Source: Chloroflexota bacterium (GTDB lineage: Bacteria > Chloroflexota > Anaerolineae > J102). Taken from it: DNA of 7,339 bases. The notes beneath the pieces are model-generated. The model did not search any database. It was not told the DNA's origin and was given only the letters and a program-made list of their open reading frames with translations. Position numbers and translations under genes: made by a program. This document shows positions 1-6,322 of this stretch, in pieces. The DNA lies in contig PIVW01000297.1 in NCBI GenBank assembly GCA_003353825.1, positions 1 through 7,339 on the forward strand. The letters run 5' to 3'. How positions within the stretch are numbered: the first letter of the stretch is position 1; every line of letters starts with the position of its first letter.

Positions 1-1169
1 CGAAGCGATTTCGGCTATGGTTAGATGAGATGATCGATAGATATCCAGAGTTGTTCCCCCGAGTGATCGAGGAGGGAAACACATTACACGACATTCTACC
101 TGCGTCGGTAAAACTGGCAGATGTACACTTTCGGCGTATCAAGCTGAAGGGAGGAGAACAAGGAGTAGTGACGATTTGTTCGAGTGATGTGATGCCGTAC
201 ATGACCGGTTACACGGACGAAGTGGAGAAAGTGCTCTTTCTGAGACGGTTTGGCGTACCGTTCTGGGGATTGACCTATGTTTTTGGCCGCAACGATGACT
301 ACTGGTACAACATCATGTGCAGATTGGGCCATTATGAGATCGTCGGGACTGTGGTCAAGGACCCAGCCCGCTTGCCCACAGACCTGTTGGCGGATGAAAA
401 GCACGTTCATTTCAACGGCGAGAAGGGATACATCGCCACCACCGTGGGGGCAGATTGTGTACTGGGTGCATCGTTGGCTCTGGCCGCTGATGAACCTGCC
501 CTGACCGAAGCCTATGGCTATTTCAAAGAGGAAGCCCAAATCGTTGACCCGGACTACACACCTGAGACCGTCAACACGGATGGTTGGTTAGCCACCCAAA
601 AGGCCTGGCTAGCTCTTTTCACAACTATTACTGTGATTCAGTGTTTCCTACATGCCTTTCTCAAGATCAGAAACCGTACTAAGAAACGGTACCAGGCGCT
701 CTATGACGAGATTCAGCAACAGGTCTGGGATATCTATCACGCAGTTGACCGTCAGGATTTCTTATGCCAGACCGTTGATTTTCAACTTTGGGCCACTCAG
801 AATCTGGCAGGACCGGCTCTAAATGCCGTTCTCAAGCTCTGTGCCAAAGCTGACGCCTTTGCTCTGGCCTTTGACCTGCCCACGGCCTACCGTACCAGCA
901 ACATGATTGACCGACACATGATTCCTTTGGACCGTTGGCTTTTCGCTTCACGCTATTTCCATGGTCACTGGACTTCTGCTGAACTTCAGATTCGTTCCTG
1001 GGTCCTCCTTCACGACTTCATGCCCTACTGTCCCAGGGCCAGAAGTCGTGAGCGGGCCATCTCCCCTGTTCACCAACTCAATGGTATCGTCTATCACGAT
1101 AACTGGTTTCACAACCTCCTCATTTCGACTTCTTGTACAGGTCTGGAGACCAACCACAGAATAAACTAG
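1..1169 (+). CDS. DDE-type transposase-like protein, 5' end outside window
   Basis: Probably the C-terminal 380-390 residues of a transposase that would cut and rejoin DNA through a metal-binding acidic triad. Numbering from the ATG at 30, I see an ADEKH segment (D122) followed by a GEKGYIATTVGADC strand, then VNTDGW (D184) leading into a hydrophobic CFLHAFLKIR helix, and late in the protein SAELQIRSW (E318) next to YFHGHW. These blocks resemble a DDE transposase common in Chloroflexota and cyanobacteria, recalled from memory; I cannot name the IS family. The frame has no stop from base 3 onward, and the residues before M30 (KRFRLWLDE) read naturally into RYPELFP, so the ATG at 30 is likely internal. 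The C-terminus looks natural. No terminal inverted repeat of an IS is seen on the right; the left end is outside the window. Family assignment is moderate; that it is a real coding frame is near certain. Confidence 0.7.
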   Translation, partial: KRFRLWLDEMIDRYPELFPRVIEEGNTLHDILPASVKLADVHFRRIKLKGGEQGVVTICSSDVMPYMTGYTDEVEKVLFLRRFGVPFWGLTYVFGRNDDYWYNIMCRLGHYEIVGTVVKDPARLPTDLLADEKHVHFNGEKGYIATTVGADCVLGASLALAADEPALTEAYGYFKEEAQIVDPDYTPETVNTDGWLATQKAWLALFTTITVIQCFLHAFLKIRNRTKKRYQALYDEIQQQVWDIYHAVDRQDFLCQTVDFQLWATQNLAGPALNAVLKLCAKADAFALAFDLPTAYRTSNMIDRHMIPLDRWLFASRYFHGHWTSAELQIRSWVLLHDFMPYCPRARSRERAISPVHQLNGIVYHDNWFHNLLISTSCTGLETNHRIN

Positions 1170-1179
1170 AACCAGAAAA

Positions 1180-1213
1180 AAATAACCAGCTCAGCACGCT
1201 GAGCTGGTTATTT
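1180..1213 (-). terminator. Rho-independent terminator for the secreted repeat protein gene
   Basis: A perfect 15-bp stem (1180-1194 paired with 1199-1213, core ACCAGCTCAG) encloses a 4-base CACG loop. On the minus strand the stem is followed by a T-rich run, from the A-tract at 1176-1182, so it best terminates the gene ending at 1248. Read rightward the tail is only TTATTTGG, so it may stop the transposase transcript less well. It sits between two convergent genes. Confidence 0.85.
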
Positions 1214-1247
1214 GGTAACGAAAAGAGTGTGTTAATTCGGATAACGC

Positions 1248-2693
1248 TTACTGGGCTACACCATTGGTAGTGGCAGAGCCGCCGGGATTTTTCTGGATAC
1301 CATTCAAGACGACAGCGAGAGGCTGTCCACCGGTGCTGTCGACTACGGCATGACCTTCATACGAATCGCCAAGGACACTTGGATCCCAGTCACTATCGTT
1401 ACGAGTGTTGTAACCAATCGACTGGCCGGCATTCAATGAATCCGTTTGCGTGTGCAAAACGTTGCCACTGCGATCATAGTATTTAGTCTCGACAGAAGTA
1501 TTGTTGCCACCGATGTTCTGGATAATTACAGCGCTGTAATCGTCAATGCTGCTGCCAGCTTCGACGCGGCGCACGCCTGGAACCCAGAACTTGGTAAGCC
1601 CATCTGCACCATTTGCAGCAGCATAGTAGCCTGATTCAAACTGTCCACCACGCTTCCACTGCGAAATGACATTAGCTGCAACGGCTTTGTCAGACGTAAT
1701 CGTTACAGCACCATCCCAGTTACCGCCAAGCGGATCAAACTGTGTAGTACGGGTGTTGAATCCGGCAACGCTGTTAGCGGGGATTGAAACATCAGCAATG
1801 GTTTGGCTTGGGCCGCCGGTAGCGCGGGGCGTGTACACCAGCGTAACCGTCGCGGTTGAATTTTCCAGGTTCTGGATATTAACCGCAGACCAGAGGGTGT
1901 ACGCGCTCGTATCGCTGGAATCGCTGCCGCTGAAGACACGGAATTGACTGGCAACAACCAAGGTGGTAGCGCCGGAGAGACCTTCGCAGTCAGGAGCGTT
2001 GTATGTGGAAGAACGACCATTCTGGTTCACAACACCCACACCAGCGACTGATTGGCCGTTGGTGACCTCAACAATGGCCGAGCCATCCCAACCGTCGGCC
2101 AGGTTCGGGACGGTTGCGCTGGATGTACGCAGATCATAGGTATGCTGCGCGCCCTGAGGGATGCTATCTGTGTACTGTCCCTCATGCGTGCCGACGCGAC
2201 TGTAGTAATCGATATTGATTGAAGCCGAAGCGGTACCGGTGTTTTGGACCGTGAAGGAAGCTATGATTGCGCCATCCACCTTGAAAAGGCTGGGGAAGCA
2301 AATGCGACCGGAACCAGCGGATACACCGGAGTACAAGCCCATCTGGAAGCCGTCACCGGAGCCACCGGTCCATTGAGTATTGACTGTCGAGGCCAAAGGC
2401 TTGTTGGAGGAGACCACGCCTGCTCCGTTGTAGCCCTGCGGGAGCTGGCTGCTGGCAGGATCGATAGCAGTAGAGCCATTGCCTAGGACAGTACGATTTG
2501 GGCCGGTCGTGCTAGAACCGCCCTGGTCGTAGTACGTGATACTAACGGAGGCAGAATCGGCGGTCGTGTTGGCCAGCTCGGTATAGGTCGAGCCGGTGCC
2601 GGGATCGGGATAGCTTTGTGCTGCGGCAGGAATCGCAACCAATGCGAGTAGCAGAGCAAAACTAAGGAAGAGTGTTACTCGTCGTTTTGTCAT
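1248..2693 (-). CDS. Secreted protein with four Ig-like (beta-sandwich type) repeats
   Basis: 481 residues, no named family recognised. Residues 1-26 form a classic Sec signal peptide: a KRR charged start, a long Leu/Ala core and an AAA-Q cleavage site near residue 25, so the protein is exported. The mature part is rich in Ser, Thr, Asn and Gly and has four related units of about 90-115 residues (about 36-126, 145-235, 268-360 and 386-470). Each has an alternating strand ending in YY or VY (ITYYD, IDYYS, LVYTP, TKYYD), a loop, a marker G/N-[YW]-[DNE]-G (GYNG 87, GWDG 201, NWDG 325, SYEG 444), then a strand with VVNQ/VISQW-like ends. Only two Cys occur in the mature part (132 and 236). There is no LPXTG, membrane anchor or catalytic motif, so a surface, matrix or adhesive role is an inference. 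The ATG start is backed by TAGGAGAG eight bases upstream. Confidence 0.85.
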   Translation of the reverse strand: MTKRRVTLFLSFALLLALVAIPAAAQSYPDPGTGSTYTELANTTADSASVSITYYDQGGSSTTGPNRTVLGNGSTAIDPASSQLPQGYNGAGVVSSNKPLASTVNTQWTGGSGDGFQMGLYSGVSAGSGRICFPSLFKVDGAIIASFTVQNTGTASASINIDYYSRVGTHEGQYTDSIPQGAQHTYDLRTSSATVPNLADGWDGSAIVEVTNGQSVAGVGVVNQNGRSSTYNAPDCEGLSGATTLVVASQFRVFSGSDSSDTSAYTLWSAVNIQNLENSTATVTLVYTPRATGGPSQTIADVSIPANSVAGFNTRTTQFDPLGGNWDGAVTITSDKAVAANVISQWKRGGQFESGYYAAANGADGLTKFWVPGVRRVEAGSSIDDYSAVIIQNIGGNNTSVETKYYDRSGNVLHTQTDSLNAGQSIGYNTRNDSDWDPSVLGDSYEGHAVVDSTGGQPLAVVLNGIQKNPGGSATTNGVAQ

Positions 2694-2701
2694 GATAGAA
2701 T

Positions 2702-2709
2702 CTCTCCTA
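2702..2709 (-). promoter_or_regulatory. Strong Shine-Dalgarno site for the secreted repeat protein
   Basis: Read on the minus strand this is TAGGAGAG, 8 bases before the ATG at 2693. It fixes that start in front of the signal peptide. Confidence 0.85.
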
Positions 2710-2772
2710 GAAATGAAGGTTTAGTAGCCTAACTGAAATCGTCTGGCAAGAGCTTGACCAGATAATAGCAAT

Positions 2773-2802
2773 AGCATAACACGTCTGCTGGTCTGATTTC
2801 AA
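2773..2802 (-). promoter_or_regulatory. Possible sigma-70-type promoter for the secreted protein gene
   Basis: On the minus strand TTGAAA (2802-2797) and TATGCT (2778-2773) are 18 bases apart, matching 5 of 6 and 4 of 6 consensus bases. A start near 2766 would give a leader of about 70 bases. A small dyad CTGATTT...AAATCAG (2793-2799 and 2807-2813) overlaps the -35 box and could be an operator, although arms of this length arise by chance. No terminator is visible between this gene and the upstream gene ending at 2871, so read-through from that gene is also possible. Confidence 0.4.
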
Positions 2803-2870
2803 TAACAAATCAGGAGTAACTTTAGGCCCATCCGCCCGATTTGGGGTTAGTTCTTACTAATACTATCGGG

Positions 2871-4244
2871 TTATATGGGGTAAATGACCCTGTTATCAGG
2901 AGGATCAAGGGCGATTTCACGATGTTGTTCAACCTGCACCCTCATAGGCGCCGCCACGACAGCCGGCACACCACCTGCGCGCGCAGCACGCGCTGTATGT
3001 CCTAAATAATCACCCTGCGTGGCCACAACACCGGCAGTATTTAGAAATAGCGCCGTCCACAAAATGTTCGTATCCTTGACCATTGCGATAGTACGCGGAC
3101 CAGGCTCGCCGACATCATCTGGCTTTGAGTACTTTTGTACCCTGGCATGCACTCTCTGGCCGGCAACTCCAAGCGCCTCTGTTTTTGTGACCGGTGTCTG
3201 CGATTGCACAGGTTGAACACGTCTTTGTTGGATGAGCGGCTGCACTTGAGCCCGATCATGCCATTCGCCTGTCATGACTTGCTTTAGCTCTTCCAATTCC
3301 AACCAAAAGATCTCATCTATTGAGTTTACCAAACCGTTATGTAGTGCGTCCTCGGCCGCGGCCAAGCTCCATCGCCGTACAGCGGCAAGGACGTGATCAA
3401 GAACGTCCAGGGCATTGGCATGAGCCACAAGTCCATCCTGTGCCAGTGCAATGGTCTTGCGCATGTTCGACCGTTGTAGCAGTCCGGCCTGCTCGATTAC
3501 AGCGGACGTGGCCTGTTCTCGCCTTTTTCGGGCCTGAGTGGGATTCCACACACCATTCTCGATTTTGAAATATGCGAGATTATCGAGTGATATTTCAGAA
3601 ATACGGGGTGTTGCCAACTCGATTGATAGCTCTGAACGATGTCCGACCTGCTGCTGCCATTGCCGCAAATCTGAAGCGCTTGCCATCGATTCGATTTCGG
3701 CCATTTCGGGGGTGCTCAGGCCGCCCATCAACTCAAGATAAAGAGGGCCAGACTTTAACTCTCTAGAATTGGCGAGCAATGCCAACAACTGACTGTAACT
3801 ACCTATACACGCAACCGCCAACTGCTGAACATCATAGAGTGCCTCACAGACGTAAGGTTCGATCTCTTCCATGACCAACAATAGTTCGGCCTGGCTCCAG
3901 GTCATATCTTGAGTTTCAGTCGCCCAGTTTCGTAGACTTGCCCTTCCCTCTCCCAGTTCTGCGACTAGTTGGCGCGCTGCCTTTGCGACCTTTCCAGATT
4001 TTGGCGATGGAATTGCCGTACCTGCTGGAACAGCAAACAGATGTGCGACTTTCTTGGGTGGTTGTGCCCACAGGGCTATCGTTAACTCGGCCAGAGCTTT
4101 GTTATCCCAGCTTTGGTCGCTATCTCCATCAGGTGAGGGGGGGGCATCGAGTCCTAAACTGGCAAGATGTCGGTGATGTGCAGCCCAGGCAGATGCCAGC
4201 ACAACACTTTTGCTGAGTGGGGATAGCGTGTTCGGAATGATCAA
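2871..4244 (-). CDS. PEP-utilizing enzyme mobile-domain protein lacking the ATP-binding domain
   Basis: 457 residues. The C-terminal 100 (about 357-457) look like the swivelling phosphohistidine domain of PEP synthase, pyruvate phosphate dikinase and rifampicin phosphotransferase. They contain LFLNTAGVVATQGDYLGHT, then RAGGVPAVVAAP, with the expected phospho-accepting His at H416; the residue before it is Gly where Ser or Cys is usual. Residues about 170-220 (MGGLST, VGHRSELSIELATPRISE) and 300-325 (LVNSIDEIFWLELEEL) match the linker or substrate domain of rifampicin-phosphotransferase-like proteins. The N-terminal ATP-grasp (PPDK_N) domain of some 300 residues is absent, and NTLSPLSKS at the start resembles where such proteins enter the middle domain. 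The start is TTG, chosen because AGGAG lies 7 bases upstream and an in-frame TGA lies just beyond. It may transfer phosphate from a separate kinase partner, be a scavenged fragment, or have lost activity. The family call is fairly sure, the function is unknown. Confidence 0.75.
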   Translation of the reverse strand: MIIPNTLSPLSKSVVLASAWAAHHRHLASLGLDAPPSPDGDSDQSWDNKALAELTIALWAQPPKKVAHLFAVPAGTAIPSPKSGKVAKAARQLVAELGEGRASLRNWATETQDMTWSQAELLLVMEEIEPYVCEALYDVQQLAVACIGSYSQLLALLANSRELKSGPLYLELMGGLSTPEMAEIESMASASDLRQWQQQVGHRSELSIELATPRISEISLDNLAYFKIENGVWNPTQARKRREQATSAVIEQAGLLQRSNMRKTIALAQDGLVAHANALDVLDHVLAAVRRWSLAAAEDALHNGLVNSIDEIFWLELEELKQVMTGEWHDRAQVQPLIQQRRVQPVQSQTPVTKTEALGVAGQRVHARVQKYSKPDDVGEPGPRTIAMVKDTNILWTALFLNTAGVVATQGDYLGHTARAARAGGVPAVVAAPMRVQVEQHREIALDPPDNRVIYPI

Positions 4245-4249
4245 GAATT

Positions 4250-4450
4250 TGCTCCTGGAATAATTTCAATTGAATCTGTATTGGTCAAGCACATGTTAAA
4301 CATTGGCTGTGGAGTGAACACTGCCAGTTACGGGCATTTTTGTCGATGAAACCCCGGCATTTGGTGGGCGCCTACTCAGTGAATCAGATTGTGTCATTTG
4401 TTCAAAGTGCTGTTGACTAATACAAATTTCAATTGAATCTATGTCCGGGC
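4250..4450. repeat. Imperfect ~200-base inverted-repeat element (MITE-like)
   Basis: The left arm 4260-4288 and the reverse complement of the right arm 4413-4442 agree at about 25 of 30 positions with one gap. They share ATA..TTCAATTGAA, TGTATT and GTCAA. Similarity continues inward to GCAC (4289-4292) against GTGC (4407-4410), and weakly outward to CTCCTGGA against CCCGGAC. The core TTCAATTGAA is itself a palindrome, so the 16 bases AATTTCAATTGAATCT also occur as an exact direct repeat at 4262-4277 and 4425-4440. No coding frame of note lies inside. It could be a small non-autonomous mobile element or a paired operator. A TTGACC (4288-4283), 17 bases, AATTAT (4265-4260) arrangement points outward toward the PEP-like gene, but it would start transcription inside that gene's ribosome site. 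Confidence 0.6.
4252..4256 (-). promoter_or_regulatory. Shine-Dalgarno site that decides the TTG start of the PEP-utilizing protein
   Basis: On the minus strand AGGAG lies 7 bases before TTG at 4244-4242. No ATG lies in frame between this TTG and the upstream in-frame TGA, so the site is the main support for a TTG start. It coincides with the left edge of the inverted-repeat element at 4250-4450. Confidence 0.75.
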
Positions 4451-4494
4451 CGCACCCGAATTGTTATGTAACCCCAGTTCGGAAATGATAAAAG

Positions 4495-4594
4495 GCTCAC
4501 GGATTGGCACAGGTTAACACGGATTCTTTGAATATTGGCAAAAATTACCGTCCCACAATCAACACAAATCTGTGTTATCCGTTTTTCCGTGAGC
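4495..4594. repeat. 100-base inverted repeat with hairpin potential
   Basis: The outer arms are GCTCACGGA (4495-4503) and its exact complement TCCGTGAGC (4586-4594). Inner arms TAACACGGATT (4515-4525) and AATCTGTGTTA (4567-4577) pair with one mismatch. The stretch between the arms is AT-rich. The CACGGATT and TAACAC words recur within each arm, typical of dispersed intergenic repeats of the kind seen many times in some bacterial genomes; copy number cannot be tested here. It is not a clear terminator, because no T-run follows on either side. Confidence 0.6.
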
Positions 4595-4647
4595 GAACAA
4601 AGTATTCCGATTTCAGATTATGTATCGTATCAGCAAGGTTGTAAAGC

Positions 4648-4676
4648 ACAAAAAAACTGGGACCGAAGTCCCAGTC
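4648..4676 (-). terminator. Rho-independent terminator of the tetR-type gene
   Basis: On the minus strand ACTGGGAC, loop TTCG, GTCCCAGT forms a perfect 8-bp stem closed by a very stable UUCG tetraloop and followed by seven T (4656-4650). It lies about 50 bases after the TetR stop codon and isolates the downstream PEP-like gene from tetR transcription. Confidence 0.92.
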
Positions 4677-4723
4677 ACATAGCCACTATAAAACGCGATA
4701 AACAGATATCGAAAATTCGTAAA

Positions 4724-5350
4724 CTACTTGATGCTTATACCATCAAAAACGAGATCGACGACCTTATCCAGTTGCAACTCCAGTGAGCCTTGAAAATCAT
4801 TGCTGCACCAGTTCACCACTTGCTGAAAGTAGAGCATATAGAGTGAATCGGCAATGAAATCTGCATCCACAGAGGATGACACTTCTCTTTGGCGACGCCC
4901 TTGGTCGATAAGCAAGACCAACATCGACCGGAAATCCAGCCGATTGCTACCATTGCCGTTGATCAGATCTGGCAACCGCAAACCTCTATACACCATCTCC
5001 TTTACAAGCTCTCGATCTGCATCCAGACCGAGGGCAAGGGCGTAGAAGAGACGCTTGATCTTGCCACAGCTACTGCCGGTTGCGGCGAATTCACGAGCGT
5101 CCATGTGCTGTATTTTACCCAGCATCTGCTCACCGAGAGCGAGCAACACGCGTTCTTTGGTTGGGAAGTAATTAAAAAACGTTCCTTTTGCCACTCCGGC
5201 CGCACGTGTAATATCCGAGACCTTGGTTTGTTCATAACCTTGTTCTCGGAACAGGCGCAACGATTCAGACAATAGCCGCTGTCGTTTGTCGCGCTTCTTG
5301 ATTTCCCGGCGGGAAAGGGTCGTGGTTTTGGTTGCCAAGGAGTGCTGCAT
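4724..5350 (-). CDS. TetR/AcrR-family transcriptional regulator
   Basis: 208 residues, the usual size for the family. It is a one-component repressor or activator expected to act as a dimer. The N-terminal DNA-binding domain spans about residues 20-66: KKRDKRQRLL, a helix with LFREQGYEQTKV, then the helix-turn-helix SDITRAAGVAKGTFFNYF (45-62) and the typical FPTKERVLLAL that follows. Residues about 75-208 form the variable helical ligand and dimer domain (FYALALGLDADRELVKEMVY, FIADSLYMLYFQQVV); the ligand cannot be read from it. The start is the ATG at 5350. No good Shine-Dalgarno site precedes it, and the Lys/Arg-rich lead of about 20 residues is longer than strictly needed, so a later start is possible. 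It is divergent from the PHA regulator gene with a 310-base gap, so control of itself or of that neighbour is plausible but unproven. Confidence 0.93.
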   Translation of the reverse strand: MQHSLATKTTTLSRREIKKRDKRQRLLSESLRLFREQGYEQTKVSDITRAAGVAKGTFFNYFPTKERVLLALGEQMLGKIQHMDAREFAATGSSCGKIKRLFYALALGLDADRELVKEMVYRGLRLPDLINGNGSNRLDFRSMLVLLIDQGRRQREVSSSVDADFIADSLYMLYFQQVVNWCSNDFQGSLELQLDKVVDLVFDGISIK

Positions 5351-5371
5351 AAGCTATCGTCTGCTCTTTTG

Positions 5372-5401
5372 ATTGTCTACGATGGAGGTTGGGGATGTCA
5401 A
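5372..5401 (-). promoter_or_regulatory. Possible promoter of the tetR-type gene
   Basis: On the minus strand a perfect TTGACA (5401-5396) is followed after 18 bases by GACAAT (5377-5372), 4 of 6 to consensus. Transcription would begin near 5365, giving a leader of about 15 bases. An AT-rich alternative (TATATA around 5431-5437) has no well-spaced -35 box. Confidence 0.4.
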
Positions 5402-5477
5402 TAGTACTCGCATGCCGCCTGAGGCTAGCCTATATATCAAGACGTAGTTTAATCAAATTGGTTATGGGTGGAAGTCG

Positions 5478-5493
5478 GAAATTTCGAAATTTC
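5478..5493. promoter_or_regulatory. Perfect 16-base palindrome, candidate operator
   Basis: GAAATTTCGAAATTTC is its own reverse complement and equals two head-to-tail copies of GAAATTTC. A third, partial copy (TCGAAATCC, 5494-5502) follows. It lies between the divergent tetR and phaR genes, about 130 bases from the tetR start and 100 bases upstream of the phaR -35 box. TetR-family operators are often palindromes of this size, but the site overlaps neither predicted promoter. Confidence 0.5.
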
Positions 5494-5550
5494 TCGAAAT
5501 CCGTGATGGGACATCGTTAGCAAGCATCCATTTGTATTTCGAGTTTAGTA

Positions 5551-5574
5551 GTGTTGGCTAAAATGTAGCAACAC
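5551..5574. promoter_or_regulatory. Interrupted dyad upstream of the phaR promoter
   Basis: GTGTTG (5551-5556) and CAACAC (5569-5574) are inverted; with one unpaired G the arms extend to CTA and TAG. The dyad ends 20 bases before the phaR -35 box, a suitable place for an activator or repressor. It is followed by no T-run, so it is not a terminator. Confidence 0.35.
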
Positions 5575-5594
5575 CACCATCCTTCTCTAATGGT

Positions 5595-5624
5595 TTGACA
5601 CACCGCGGCATAGCTACCTATAAT
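5595..5624 (+). promoter_or_regulatory. Consensus sigma-70 promoter of the phaR-patatin unit
   Basis: TTGACA (5595-5600) and TATAAT (5619-5624) are both perfect hexamers, 18 bases apart. Transcription should start near 5631, leaving a leader of about 30 bases before the first ATG of the PHA regulator. Such a strong basal promoter suggests either constitutive expression or tight repression by a bound regulator. Confidence 0.85.
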
Positions 5625-5660
5625 GTCTCTACCTGAAGTCAATCTCTCGAAGCTGTACCT

Positions 5661-6314
5661 ATGTTGACCATGCACACGATTAAACGATACCCCAACCGAA
5701 AGCTGTATGATCTAGATCGCAAACGATATGTCACACTTGATAATATCGCGGCAATGATCCAAGAAGGAGAGGATGTTCAGATAATTGACCATGAAACCGG
5801 TGAGGACCTGACGGGCATCATACTCTCACAGATTATTTTTGAGCGCGAAAAGAAACGTTCTGGGTTCTTACCGAAATCTATGCTTACGTCACTCGTCCGC
5901 ACCGGCGGTGGCACACTGGATTACTTGCGAAGATCCTTTCATTCATCACTGGGTGCGTTGCGATTAATTGAAGAAGAGATTGATAGTCGCATCGATGCCC
6001 TGGTGGCCAGAGGTGAGTTGGCCCAGGAAGAAGCTGACAGATTGCGGCGAGAGATATATGATGGCGCCTCCTCTGCTGCAAAAGAAGTTTTGCCCGATTT
6101 TCGTGTCGAAGCAGCCCTGGAACGTCTCAACGTACCCACAAGCAGTGATGTCGATATGTTGCAAGAACAGGTGCAATTGCTGATGGAGCGCGTGGACCTG
6201 CTCCTGGAATCTGTACAGCAAGAGGATTCGAATAGCCGGCAGGCAGTTACGGCAGATGAGGATTCCGAGAAAGCCACGGCAGCCTCGGATGAAGTAACAC
6301 CAGATAGCGACTAA
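5661..6314 (+). CDS. phaR: PHA synthesis regulator: PhaR-type DNA-binding domain plus phasin-like helical tail
   Basis: 217 residues. Residues about 5-62 are a clear PHB/PHA accumulation regulator DNA-binding domain: [53 protein letters not shown]. In studied PhaR proteins this domain binds PHA gene promoters and also senses the polymer granule. Residues about 88-160 are helical and resemble granule-associated phasin-type proteins, with [38 protein letters not shown] leucine-rich segment (153-186, [20 protein letters not shown]) looks like a coiled coil, and the last 30 residues are an acidic, probably disordered tail. Start: ATG 5661; the second ATG at 5670 (MHTIKRYP) is equally possible, and neither has a good Shine-Dalgarno site. 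It is first in a likely two- or three-gene unit, with the patatin gene 8 bases downstream. The domain is certain; the symbol is by domain only. Confidence 0.88.
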   Translation: MLTMHTIKRYPNRKLYDLDRKRYVTLDNIAAMIQEGEDVQIIDHETGEDLTGIILSQIIFEREKKRSGFLPKSMLTSLVRTGGGTLDYLRRSFHSSLGALRLIEEEIDSRIDALVARGELAQEEADRLRREIYDGASSAAKEVLPDFRVEAALERLNVPTSSDVDMLQEQVQLLMERVDLLLESVQQEDSNSRQAVTADEDSEKATAASDEVTPDSD

Positions 6315-6322
6315 TCGATTAC

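Noticed and set aside
2836..2876. CCCGAT...ATCGGG inverted pair after the PEP-like gene as a terminator
   Set aside because: The stem is only 6 bp around a loop of about 24 bases, with no T-run on the minus strand.
4535..4786. Plus-strand frame of 83 codons starting at TTG (MAKITVPQS...)
   Set aside because: It runs through the right arm of the inverted repeat and the tetR terminator and into the tetR gene, has no ribosome site, and has a composition unlike the neighbours.
4889..5275. Plus-strand frame of 128 codons opposite tetR
   Set aside because: It is wholly antisense to a clear TetR gene and shows no domain of its own.
5422..5431. Palindrome AGGCTAGCCT in the tetR-phaR gap
   Set aside because: Short and single; weaker than the 16-base palindrome nearby, so not listed as an operator.
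6312..6321. Palindrome TAATCGATTA over the phaR stop codon
   Set aside because: Ten bases, AT-rich, and partly coding; expected by chance and without a partner site.
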